Assembly (NCBI RefSeq): GCF_002910905.1
Contig: NZ_NEUE01000193.1
Coordinates: 22,141-86,140, forward strand
Direction of reading: 5' to 3'
DNA: 64,000 bases
DNA from: Streptomyces sp. SM11
GTDB taxonomy: Bacteria > Actinomycetota > Actinomycetes > Streptomycetales > Streptomycetaceae
Shown: positions 1-7,820 of the stretch, piece after piece
Numbering within the stretch: the first letter of the stretch is position 1
How the letters are laid out: each line of letters starts with the position of its first letter
Notes under the pieces: model-generated
Told to the model about the DNA's origin: nothing
Databases searched by the model: none
What the model saw: only the letters and a program-made list of their open reading frames with translations
Translations under genes and position numbers: made by a program

Positions 1-790
1 CCGCGCTCGGGTTGCCCGCGATGACGATGATGAGGACGGCCAGGCCGATGCCGACGATGCCGGTGAGAGCCTGCAGTGCGAGCGTGGTCATGCCGACAGC
101 GAAGACGACCAGGGCGCCCAGGCCGGCCAGCCCCCAGAAGCTGCCCGGCAGTGCGCCGAGGACCGGGCCGATGATGATCGCGCCGCCGATGCCGCCCACG
201 ACCGAGTACAGGGCCATGGCGCCGGTCCGGATCGCCGCGCGCTGCCGGTTGGCGGGCTTGGCGCCGGAGCTGATCGCCAGGATCGAGGCGCAGAGGTAGC
301 CGCCCACGCACCAGCCGACGACCAGATAGAAGGACGAGAGCCCGTTGAAGTCCTCGCCGGAGGCCGGGGCGACGTCCACGGTCCGCACGCTCCGCTGCTG
401 GGAGGCGTCGACCTCGGTGAGGATCTGCTCCAGGGAGGTGGCCAGAGCGGTTCCGCCGCCGGACGCGACCAGCAGGGTGTCGGTGCGGCCTTCCGGTGAG
501 ACGATCAGGGCGCCGTCGATGTCGCGGTTCATGATCTGCTCGCGTGCCTCGGCCGCACTGCTCACCGTGCGGGGGTCCAGCGGTCCGCCGGGGAGTCCCT
601 CCAGCCGGTCGACGAGCTGTTGGGACATCTGCTGCGGGGCCACCACCCCGAAGGCGACATCCGTCGGCTTCGGCTTGTGCAGCGCTCCGACGTAGGACGC
701 GATGAACAGCAGTTGCAGTCCGAGCACACCGATGACGAGCAGGGCGGCCCGTGGGGTGACGGCGTTCTTCACCTCGTCGACGAAAGTCAT
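1..790 (-). CDS. YhgE/DUF3533-like (ABC-2 type) membrane protein, C-terminus cut by window edge
   Basis: The ATG at 788-790 (minus strand) opens a frame that runs to the window edge. The protein begins MTFVDEVKNAV, has a first membrane segment at about residues 15-34 and then an extracytoplasmic stretch of about 130 residues. Hydrophobic segments resume near residue 172. This layout of one N-terminal helix, a large outer loop and a C-terminal helix bundle is that of DUF3533/YhgE-Pip or ABC-2 permease-like proteins, often co-encoded with exporters or regulators that lie outside this window. The substrate cannot be told. The remainder of the gene lies to the left of base 1. Confidence 0.75.
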   Translation of the reverse strand, partial: MTFVDEVKNAVTPRAALLVIGVLGLQLLFIASYVGALHKPKPTDVAFGVVAPQQMSQQLVDRLEGLPGGPLDPRTVSSAAEAREQIMNRDIDGALIVSPEGRTDTLLVASGGGTALATSLEQILTEVDASQQRSVRTVDVAPASGEDFNGLSSFYLVVGWCVGGYLCASILAISSGAKPANRQRAAIRTGAMALYSVVGGIGGAIIIGPVLGALPGSFWGLAGLGALVVFAVGMTTLALQALTGIVGIGLAVLIIVIAGNPSA

Positions 791-881
791 GCCTCCACCG
801 TCCGGGCGGGGCGGTGTTCGCGCAGGCGGGGCGGGGCCGAACGGCGTAGGGGACATCCGGTGGAGCAGGGCCGGTCGCGGG

Positions 882-1241
882 TCAGGTGTGGCTGAGGATC
901 ACCGTCAGCGCCACGAACTCCGCGAGGAGCTGGATGGCGAACGCCGCTCGGCGCACGCGCACGGCGGTCGCCGCCAGGGCGACGACGCAGGCGATGACAG
1001 CCAGGGTGAGGCTCCAGCCGAACAGCCAGCCGGGCAGTGAATCGCCGCACCGGTCCCCGTACGTCAGGCAGCACCCCGCCCGTTCGGTACTGAGGGCCAG
1101 CAGTCCCGCGAACAGCGCGGCGGGTACGAAGAGGCCGGCGCTCAGGCCGGACCGGAAGCACGTGCGGTCCGTGGCGGGGGATTCCTGGACCGCGGGGGAG
1201 TTCACGGCCGGGCGCGCGGGCTGCGGTGCTGTTGTGTTCAT
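882..1241 (-). CDS. small three-helix membrane protein, unknown function
   Basis: This 119-residue protein starts at the ATG at 1239-1241, chosen because the N-terminus then reads as a Pro/Ala-rich polar tail before the first helix. Membrane segments are at about residues 32-51, 71-93 and 98-117. Four Cys residues (about 57, 58, 65 and an earlier 28) sit near or in the first loop. It lies just upstream of the YhgE-like gene on the same strand with a gap of about 90 bases, so the two may be co-transcribed. I do not recognise a named family. Confidence 0.6.
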   Translation of the reverse strand: MNTTAPQPARPAVNSPAVQESPATDRTCFRSGLSAGLFVPAALFAGLLALSTERAGCCLTYGDRCGDSLPGWLFGWSLTLAVIACVVALAATAVRVRRAAFAIQLLAEFVALTVILSHT

Positions 1242-1306
1242 GCCTCGATCCAACGCGGTTTCCGCTGCCCGCCGCGTCGGTCCGGATGCTCGGTACGGAT
1301 GCGTGA

Positions 1307-1750
1307 GGTACTCAGAGCGTGGTGGCCTTCGGCTTCGCTTCGGTGCTCGCCGCCTACGCGCCCACCGCGGAAACGCTGATCGTGGCCCGTGCTCTCCTCG
1401 GCATCGCGGTGCTCGGCAGTGTGCTGAACGGCGCCTGACGCGGCGGGACGGCCGGTTCGGTGCCGGACGGCGTACCCGCATCCGCCCGCGAGACGGCCAC
1501 CGACAACCTGCCCGCGACCCTCGAAGCCGCCGGCGAGCCGCCCGAGCGGACAGCGGCTCAACTCATCGCCGCGGCGCGGGACTCCTTCGCGCAGGGCCTT
1601 GCCCGGATCGCGATGGGGGCCGTACCGGTCATGCTCGCGCTGGCCGTCACGGCCACGGTGCTGCTCCGGAACGTGGCGCGCGCGGACGACGGAGGGGAGG
1701 CGGACGAGACGGGAGAGGCGGCGTCCACTGCGGGGAGGGCGGCGTCCTGA
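1307..1750 (+). pseudogene. remnant of an EmrB/QacA-type MFS drug exporter with its middle deleted
   Basis: Frame 2 from about 1307 reads a typical DHA2-family segment ending in a stop at 1436-1438 (VAFGFASVLAAYAPTAETL, then IVARALLGIA). After that stop the same frame resumes at about 1460. It gives what looks like the C-terminal end of the same family: a soluble stretch with AARDSFAQGLARI, a last hydrophobic helix at about 1600-1670 and an acidic tail. About 400 codons that should separate the two parts are missing, and no start codon or ribosome site precedes the first part. I read this as a dead gene. An alternative is a small one-helix protein starting near 1460, which I consider less likely. 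Confidence 0.65.
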
Positions 1751-1797
1751 CCGCCCATCACCCCGTTACTCGATCTGCGGTGAGGTCGCGGCAGTTT

Positions 1798-1839
1798 TTA
1801 CCGACGCGTAACTTCCCTCTCCACCTTACTCGTGCGTAA
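1798..1839. promoter_or_regulatory. tandem TTAC-N6-GTAA palindromes upstream of the lipase gene
   Basis: Two 14-bp inverted repeats, TTACCGACGCGTAA (1798-1811) and TTACTCGTGCGTAA (1826-1839), lie 28 bp apart, start to start, about 90-125 bases before the lipase ATG. They share the TTAC/GTAA arms and a GC at the end of the spacer. Tandem copies on about the same face of the helix look like a paired operator for a dimeric regulator. The regulator is unknown. Confidence 0.45.
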
Positions 1840-1924
1840 TTTGGCATGAGCACATAAAGCTTGTGGTCCGGGCCACAGGGCGCACCGCCATCGCACCTCC
1901 CTTGAGCCGCAAGGAGACCACACG

Positions 1925-2818
1925 ATGCTGCCCTGGATCCGTGCTGCGCGCGTTCCCCGCGCGCGCAGCCTGCTCGCCGCCCTGCTCCTCTCCCTCACCG
2001 TTCTCGTCGCCCCCGCGGCGACCGCGAACGCGGCTTCCCCGGCCGCCGCCGCGGCCACATCGCGTGGCTGGAACGACTACTCCTGCAAGCCCTCCGCCGC
2101 CCATCCCCGCCCCGTCGTCCTGGTCCACGGAACCTTCGGGAACTCGATCGACAACTGGCTGGTCCTCGCCCCCTACCTGGTCAACCGGGGCTACTGCGTC
2201 TTCTCCCTCGACTACGGTCAGCTCCCCGGCGTGCCGTTCTTCCACGGCCTCGGACCCATCGACAAGTCCGCCGAACAGCTCGACGTGTTCGTCGACAAGG
2301 TGCTCGCCGCCACCGGAGCCCCGAAGGCCGACCTCGTCGGCCACTCCCAGGGCGGCATGATGCCGAACTACTACCTGAAGTTCCTCGGCGGCGCCGACAA
2401 GGTCAACGCCCTCGTCGGCGTCGCCCCGGACAACCACGGCACCACGCTGCTCGGCCTCACCAAGCTGCTGCCGTTCTTCCCCGGCGTCGAGAAGTTCATC
2501 AGCGACAAGACCCCCGGACTCGCCGACCAGGTCGCCGGATCGCCCTTCATCACCAAGCTCACGGCGGGCGGCGACACCGTCCCCGGCGTCCGCTACACCG
2601 TCATCGCGACCAAGTACGACCAGGTCGTGACCCCGTACCGCACGCAGTACCTGGACGGCCCGAACGTACGCAACGTCCTCCTCCAGGACCTGTGCCCGCT
2701 CGACCTGTCCGAGCACGTGGCGATCGGGACCATCGACCGCATCGCCTTCCACGAAGTGGCCAACGCCCTCGACCCGGCCCGCGCCACCCCGACCACCTGC
2801 TTCTCGGTCATCGGCTGA
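1925..2818 (+). CDS. secreted triacylglycerol lipase/esterase (alpha/beta hydrolase)
   Basis: This 297-residue secreted hydrolase should cleave ester bonds of acylglycerols outside the cell. It has a basic N-terminus, a hydrophobic segment at about residues 16-34 and a likely signal-peptidase site after ANA near residue 36. The oxyanion region HGTFGN lies at about 69-73 and the nucleophile elbow GHSQG at 139-143, with Ser141 as catalytic serine. A late His near VAIGTIDRIAF (SEHVAIG) is the probable catalytic histidine. An AAGGAGA ribosome site precedes the ATG at 1925. It belongs to the actinobacterial class 2 lipase group (PF01674-like). From memory it is syntenic with S. coelicolor SCO1735. 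Confidence 0.9.
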   Translation: MLPWIRAARVPRARSLLAALLLSLTVLVAPAATANAASPAAAAATSRGWNDYSCKPSAAHPRPVVLVHGTFGNSIDNWLVLAPYLVNRGYCVFSLDYGQLPGVPFFHGLGPIDKSAEQLDVFVDKVLAATGAPKADLVGHSQGGMMPNYYLKFLGGADKVNALVGVAPDNHGTTLLGLTKLLPFFPGVEKFISDKTPGLADQVAGSPFITKLTAGGDTVPGVRYTVIATKYDQVVTPYRTQYLDGPNVRNVLLQDLCPLDLSEHVAIGTIDRIAFHEVANALDPARATPTTCFSVIG

Positions 2819-2831
2819 CCCACCGCGCAAC

Positions 2832-2883
2832 GACGGGCCGGGGCCCGGCGTCCGATGGGGCGGACGGCGGACCCCGGCCCGTC
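2832..2883. terminator. bidirectional hairpin terminator between lipase and LPMO genes
   Basis: A perfect 12-bp stem (GACGGGCCGGGG at 2832-2843 with its complement at 2872-2883) encloses a second stem, CGTCCG/CGGACG. It sits between the convergent 3' ends of the lipase and LPMO genes. There is no U-run, as is usual for Streptomyces. Confidence 0.6.
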
Positions 2884-2948
2884 ACGGCCTGCCGCGCCCG
2901 ACGTCCCGGAGGGACGCGGCAGGGGTACGAAGGGGGGTGCTGCGGCGG

Positions 2949-4013
2949 TCAGCTGCTGTGGCGGCCCGTCGCCGCGGCGGCCCGTCGCCGCTGAGAGGCG
3001 AACAGCACGGCCGCACCGGCGGCGAGGACCCCGGCACCCCCGAGCGCCAGGTACGTGCTGCTGCCGGAACCGCCCGTCTCGGCAAGCACCTCCTCGGTGC
3101 CCGCCGCGTTGACCTCCGGGGCGTTGCCCTTGGCCTCGCCCCTCGCCTTGTCCGTGACTTCGTCCTCGCCGGCCGGAGCGGCGGCGTTGACCTTCGCCCC
3201 GGTGTTCGCGTCGTCGTCTCCGTGGCCGTTGTGCTCGACCGACGACTTCTCGGAACCCTCGGCGATCGCGTCCTCGGACGGCGCGGAGGGGGCCGGCGCC
3301 GGAGCCTCGGCACCGGAGTCACCGCCGGAACCCTGCTGCCCCTTCCCGTCCTCCTTCTCCGCCCCGCCGCCCGCCGAAGCGCCGCCGAACGTCACGTCTG
3401 AGCAGGCGTAGAACGCCTCTGGGGAGTCGGAGCGCTGCCAGATCGTGTAGACCAGCTGCCGCCCGGAGCGCTCGGGGATCGTCCCGTCGAAGACGTACGA
3501 GCCGTTCTCCAGCGCCGGGTCGGTGACCTCGGCGAAGGGCTTCGCCTCCAGGTCGGACCAGGCCAGCGGTTTCGCCGCATCGTAACCGGGCTTCGTCATG
3601 TACAGCTCGAACGAGCCCTTGTGCGGAGCCGTCGCGCGGAACCGGAAGGTGTGCTCGCCCGCCGACATCGCGGTCGCCGGCCAGTCGGCGCGCGGGAGGT
3701 CGAGCCCCTTGAACTTGTCGTTGGCCGCGCTGCACAGCTTGCCGTCCGGGATCAGCTCACGGTGCTTGCCCGCCGCGTTGGCGATGTTCACCCCGTTCCA
3801 GTCGTACAGTGCCTGGGTCCCACCCGCCGCGACCGCCGCCCGGCACGCCGCCGACTTCGGGCTCTCCGGACCCTCCGCGAAGCACGCGGACACCCGGCTC
3901 ACCGGGTCGGTGAGCGAACCGTGCGCGACGGCCGGGGCGGCGGTCAGCCCGGCCAGTGCGAGCGGTGCGAAACCGAGGGCGAGGATCCCGGCGGCCTTGC
4001 GACGAGCGGTCAT
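2949..4013 (-). CDS. AA10 lytic polysaccharide monooxygenase with C-terminal sortase signal
   Basis: This 354-residue copper enzyme should oxidatively cleave crystalline chitin or cellulose. The signal peptide ends at AVA, leaving His31 (HGSLTDP) as the mature N-terminus, which supplies the first histidine of the copper brace. A second histidine lies in GEHTFRF in the central beta-sandwich. The catalytic domain spans about 31-206. An Ala/Glu/Gly/Ser-rich linker follows, then LAETG at 310-314, a hydrophobic helix and a basic tail, which is a class E sortase sorting signal. The product is therefore expected to be displayed on the cell wall. The gene converges on the lipase gene. The substrate is not decidable from sequence alone. 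Confidence 0.88.
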   Translation of the reverse strand: MTARRKAAGILALGFAPLALAGLTAAPAVAHGSLTDPVSRVSACFAEGPESPKSAACRAAVAAGGTQALYDWNGVNIANAAGKHRELIPDGKLCSAANDKFKGLDLPRADWPATAMSAGEHTFRFRATAPHKGSFELYMTKPGYDAAKPLAWSDLEAKPFAEVTDPALENGSYVFDGTIPERSGRQLVYTIWQRSDSPEAFYACSDVTFGGASAGGGAEKEDGKGQQGSGGDSGAEAPAPAPSAPSEDAIAEGSEKSSVEHNGHGDDDANTGAKVNAAAPAGEDEVTDKARGEAKGNAPEVNAAGTEEVLAETGGSGSSTYLALGGAGVLAAGAAVLFASQRRRAAAATGRHSS

Positions 4014-4232
4014 GGATGGATCTCCTTCTGAACGGCACTGCTACGGCACAGCTGTTGGGGGGTGGCGATCAGCAAGCTAGCCGCTCGGAAGGTCGAAAAG
4101 GCCTGTTGGGACGGGGTGATGGCGATCCTTATGGTCTCTTTAAGGAGCGGTTAGGAGAGGGCTCAGGAAGGGGGGTGCGCGATACTCGACGGCGAAGGGC
4201 GCAGAGGCCCGACGGGGGAGGGGGGAACGGCG

Positions 4233-4745
4233 ATGGCCGGCCGATGGGGCGAGGACGAGGCGGCGCGGGACGAGAGCCTGCCGCTGGAGTACGCCGTGCT
4301 TCCCGCCCAGCGGTGGCTGTAGCGGTGGGTCGCCGTGGGGTGGCTGGCGATCTACGCCCTAGCCGTCCTGTACCTGGGCGCGGGCAGCGATCCCGCTCTG
4401 CCCCAGTGGGTGGCGGCTCTCCTCTGTCTGCCGGTCGTGGCGGGGGCGGTGCACTCGTGGCGCAAGGCCGCCGCGGGGACCCGTATCGACGAGGGCGGGT
4501 TCACCACCGGAGTGTGGCCCACCCGGCAGGTGTGCCGCTGGGAGGAGATACGGACCGTCACCACTGTGCGGACCGGCCGGGGGCCGAGCGCCCGCACCTT
4601 CATCCAGCTCATCCGCCAGGACAGCCGTGCCGTGACGCTCCAGGCACCCGTCGACCTGGTGGAGGACCCCGACCACCGTTTCCGGCGTGCCCACGCGATC
4701 GTGCGCGGCACCTGGGAGGAGCGGAGCGCCGGAGGCACCTCCTGA
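4233..4745 (+). pseudogene. PH-like (bPH6-type) membrane protein interrupted by an in-frame TAG
   Basis: The ATG at 4233, preceded by a purine-rich GGGGGAGGGGGGAA site, starts a frame reading MAGRWGEDEAARDESLPLEY. It hits TAG at 4320-4322 and then continues in the same frame (RWVAVGWLAIYALAVLYLG) to 4745. The downstream part has two hydrophobic segments and a C-terminal beta-rich domain like bacterial PH domains of actinobacterial membrane proteins (IRTVTTVRTG, then FIQLIRQDSRAVTL). It looks like one gene with a nonsense codon. A shorter product could start at the GTG at 4335, but that start has no ribosome site. Read-through or a base-call error is also possible. Confidence 0.55.
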
Positions 4746-4794
4746 GGGTGCGTGGTCAGCGGGCGTCCGGTTGCCGGCGGTGTCCCACGAGGTC

Positions 4795-5480
4795 TCAGCC
4801 CTTCCAGCGGTAGCGGCGTTCGGGGCGGCCCGTTCCTTCGTAGCGCAGGGTCACCTCGGCGCGGCCGGTGGAGGCGAAGTACTCCAGGTAACGGCGCGCG
4901 CTCACCCGGGACAGCGCCCCCGCCTCGGCGCACTCCGAGGCCGACAGGCCCTCGGGGCGTCCCCGCAGGGTGCGTTCCACCAGCTTGGCCGTGGGGGCGG
5001 CCAGGCCCTTCGCAGCTCGCGCGAGCCGGGCGGGCGGGTGCCGAAGATCTGGCCGACGTCCTCCTGGCGGGCCTCTCCCAGCTCATCCAGGCGGGTGCGC
5101 AGCGAGGCGACATGGCGCAGCTGCTCCTGGAGGGCGGACCGGCTGAACGGCTTGATCAGATAGTGCAGTGCCCCCGCCCGCAGCGCCGCCCGGATCACCC
5201 CCGCGTCCCGGGCCGCCGTGATGAACAGGGCGTCCGTGGTGGGGCGTGAGGCGTCCCGCTCCTCAGCGGCGCGCAACGCGCGCAGCACCCCGATCCCGTC
5301 CATATCGGGCAGATAGATGTCCAGCAGCACCAGATCGGGGCGCAACCTCTCAGCGGCCCGCACGGCGTCGGCCCCGTTGTGCGCCACCCCGACGACCGCG
5401 AAGCCGTCCATGGCGGACACATAGCGGCTGTGTAGTTTCGCGACCATGAAGTCGTCGTCCACCACCAGCACAGTTGTCAC
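4795..5480 (-). pseudogene. CitB/DcuR-type response regulator, frameshifted
   Basis: The first frame starts at the ATG at 5478-5480. It encodes a receiver domain with the acidic VVDDD cluster, the phospho-acceptor Asp in LLDIYLPDMDG and the Lys of IKPFS. It then loses frame between about 5024 and 5040. The expected C-terminal winged helix (LVERTLRGRPEGLSASECAE through RRYRWKG) is found in another frame ending at 4795. Joining the frames needs one missing base in the GC-rich CCCGCCCGG run. Family members control citrate or dicarboxylate uptake with a CitA/DcuS kinase. No kinase gene is adjacent. It is divergent from the tct genes, which it probably regulated. Confidence 0.7.
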
Positions 5481-5595
5481 GCCGCCACGCTAGGCCGCGA
5501 CCGCAATGACCACACCGTCCGTTGATACCGGAAGAGAGACAGCTCCTCAACGCGCAGGCAACATGTGGGCCACTTCACAGTGAAAGGCGGAACCT

Positions 5596-6578
5596 GTGCG
5601 ACTGCGCACTCTCCTCGCCCTTCTCGGGGCCGCGTTGCTGGTGGTGGTCGGGCCGCCCCTGCTCTCCACCGGCGACGGCACGGACGCCGGTAACCGGATT
5701 CCCGGGCTCCGCTTCATGGTCCCCAACACCCCGGCGGCGGCGACGACATCACCGCGCGCACCATGGCCAAGAACGCCGAGGACGCCGGACTCACCCACAA
5801 CATCGAGGTGTTCAACCTGCCGGGCGCCGGCGGAACGGTCGGCCTGACCCGGCTCGTCGGCGAAGACGGCAACGGCAAGCTCGCGCTCTCCATGGGCCTC
5901 GGCGTCGTCGGAGCCGTCCACACCAGCAAGTCTCCGACCACCCTGGCCGACACCACCCCGATCGCCCGGCTCACCGAGGAGCCGGACATCGTCGTCGTGT
6001 CCAAGGACTCCCCGTACCGCACCATCGCCGACTTCCTCGTCGCCTGGAAGAAGGACCCGGCCCGCGTCCTGGTCGGCGGCGGTTCCTCGCCCGGCGGCCC
6101 GGACCACCTCGCCCCGATGCTCATGGCGCAGGCCGCCGGCATCGCCCCGAGGACGGTCGACTACGTCCCGTTCGACGGCGGCGGCGAACTCCTCGCCTCC
6201 ATCCTCGGCAACAAGGTCGGCTTCGGAGTCTCCGGCCTCAGCGAGTACCGCGACCAGATCGAGGCCGGCGAACTGCGGCTGCTCGCCGTGACCGGCCCGA
6301 AGCGGGTGCCGGGCCTCGACGCTCCCACCCTGCGTGAAGCCGGACTCGACACCGAGTTCACCAACTGGCGTGGCATCGTCGCCCCGCCCGGCCTCTCGAC
6401 GGCCGAACGCGACAAGCTCACCGGCCTGTTCCGCGAACTCCACGGCTCGAAGCAGTGGAAGGAGTCGATGAAGCGGCACGGCTGGGACGACGCCCTCCTC
6501 ATCGGTGAACCCTTCGGCGACTTCCTCGACGAGCAGGACCAGCGGGTCGCCACTGTCCTCAAGGAGCTGGGGCTGTGA
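5596..6578 (+). pseudogene. tctC: TctC tricarboxylate-binding protein, frameshifted
   Basis: This is the solute-binding protein of a tripartite tricarboxylate transporter (Bug/TctC family). The GTG at 5596 begins a signal peptide (LRTLLALLGAALLVVVGPPL) and the frame reads to RFMVPNTP near 5730. The rest (MAKNAEDAGLTHNIEVFNL to KELGL) is in another frame from about 5745 to 6578. Restoring one G at about 5733 (CCCCGG to CCCCGGG) rejoins the frames as NTPGGGDDITARTMAKN, which matches the family. It overlaps the next gene by GTGA. The frameshift would leave only a truncated signal peptide fragment. Confidence 0.8.
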
Positions 6579-7149
6579 CCACCGAACCCACCGACTCCCC
6601 GCAGGGCAGCCGGCCACCGATCCAGCGGAAGGGGCCGCTCAGGAGGGGAACACCACTCTCTCCTGGCTGCGCGGCCACTTCGAACTCGGCGCCTGCGTCC
6701 TGCTGTTCGCGCTCGGCGCGCTCGTCCTCACCGACGCCTCCACCATGAGCGTCGACATCGCCCAGCGCGGCCCCGTCGGTCCCCGGACCGTCCCCTTCGT
6801 CATCGGCGGTCTGTTCCTCCTCATCTCCGTCCTGCTCGCCGGCGAAGTCCTGCGCGGCGGACGCGGCGAGGCGGAGGGCGGCGAGCACGTCGACCTCGAC
6901 GAACCGGCCGACTGGCGCACCGTCCTCCTGCTCACCGGGATCTTCCTCGCCGCCGCCGTCCTGATCGGCCCTCTCGGCTTCCCGATCGCCGGGGCACTGC
7001 TCTTCTGGGGCTCCGCCTACGCGCTCGGCAGCCGGCCCCACGGCCGTGACCCGCTCATCGCCGCCGGCATCTCCCTCGCCACCTACTTCGTCTTCGACAA
7101 CCTGCTCGGTGTCCCCCTTCCGGGCGGCCCGCTGATGGGGATGCTCTGA
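6575..7149 (+). pseudogene. tctB: TctB small membrane subunit, frameshifted near its start
   Basis: The GTG at 6575 overlaps the tctC stop in the GTGA arrangement normal for this operon. Its frame is lost after about nine codons. The conserved body (TLSWLRGHFELGACVLLFAL to GGPLMGML) is read in another frame to 7149. Adding one G near 6601 (CCCCG to CCCCGG) restores a continuous protein of about 190 residues with four hydrophobic segments typical of PF07331. The body itself has no good start codon or ribosome site of its own. I therefore read it as broken, or as a sequence error. Confidence 0.7.
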
Positions 7150-7152
7150 CCG

Positions 7153-7807
7153 ATGGATTCCCTCAACTCCCTCATCGACGGCTTCGGTACGGGGCTCACC
7201 CCGATGAACCTGCTCCGGGCCGCGATCGGCGTCCTGCTCGGCACCGCGATCGGTGTGCTCCCCGGCATCGGCCCGGCGATGGCCGTGGCGCTGCTGCTCC
7301 CGGTGACCTACGGACTCGCCCCGACCGTCGCCTCCCTCACCATCGGTATCGGCGCCCCGACCACTTCGCCATCATGGTGCTGCTGCTCGCTCTCAACCTC
7401 CCGCTCGCCCCCGTCTGGGCGAAGCTCCTGCGGATCCCGCGCCCCTATCCGCACGCGGGCATCCTCTTCTTCGCCGCCGTCGCGCGTACGCGGTCGGCGG
7501 CGAGTCCCTCGACCTGTTGATCCTCCTGGTCATCGGCCCGATCGGGTTCGGGATGCGGCGCTACGGGCCGCCGGTGCTGCCGGCCGTCATCGGGGTGATC
7601 CTCGGCCCGGCCGCCGAACAGCAGCTGCGCCGCACGCTCCAGATCAGCGACGGGAACGTGTCCGGCCTGGTCAACACCCCGTTCTCCGTCACGGTCTACG
7701 CGATCGTGGTGCTGATCGTGGCCTGGCCGCTGATCGGTCGGCCGGTCGTACGGCTGCGCGGTGGCCGGAATGCGGCAGAGGAGTCCCGCACTGTCAGTGG
7801 TGGCTGA
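7153..7807 (+). pseudogene. tctA: TctA large membrane subunit, internally deleted and frameshifted
   Basis: An intact TctA has about 500 residues and 10-12 helices. Here the N-terminal motif ([20 protein letters not shown] then [20 protein letters not shown]) runs to about 7320. The sequence then jumps directly to the C-terminal part ([19 protein letters not shown], then [20 protein letters not shown]) ending at 7807. More than 300 codons of the transport core are absent. Two further frame changes occur, near 7356 and near 7483, each repairable by adding one G. No transporter can be made from this. The downstream methyltransferase fusion starts 14 bases later. Confidence 0.8.
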
Positions 7808-7820
7808 GAGCATCGGCACC

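Noticed and set aside
4132..4145. ATGGTCTCTTTAAG upstream of the LPMO gene as a DasR site
   Set aside because: Only the left TGGTCT half matches the DasR consensus; the right half does not.
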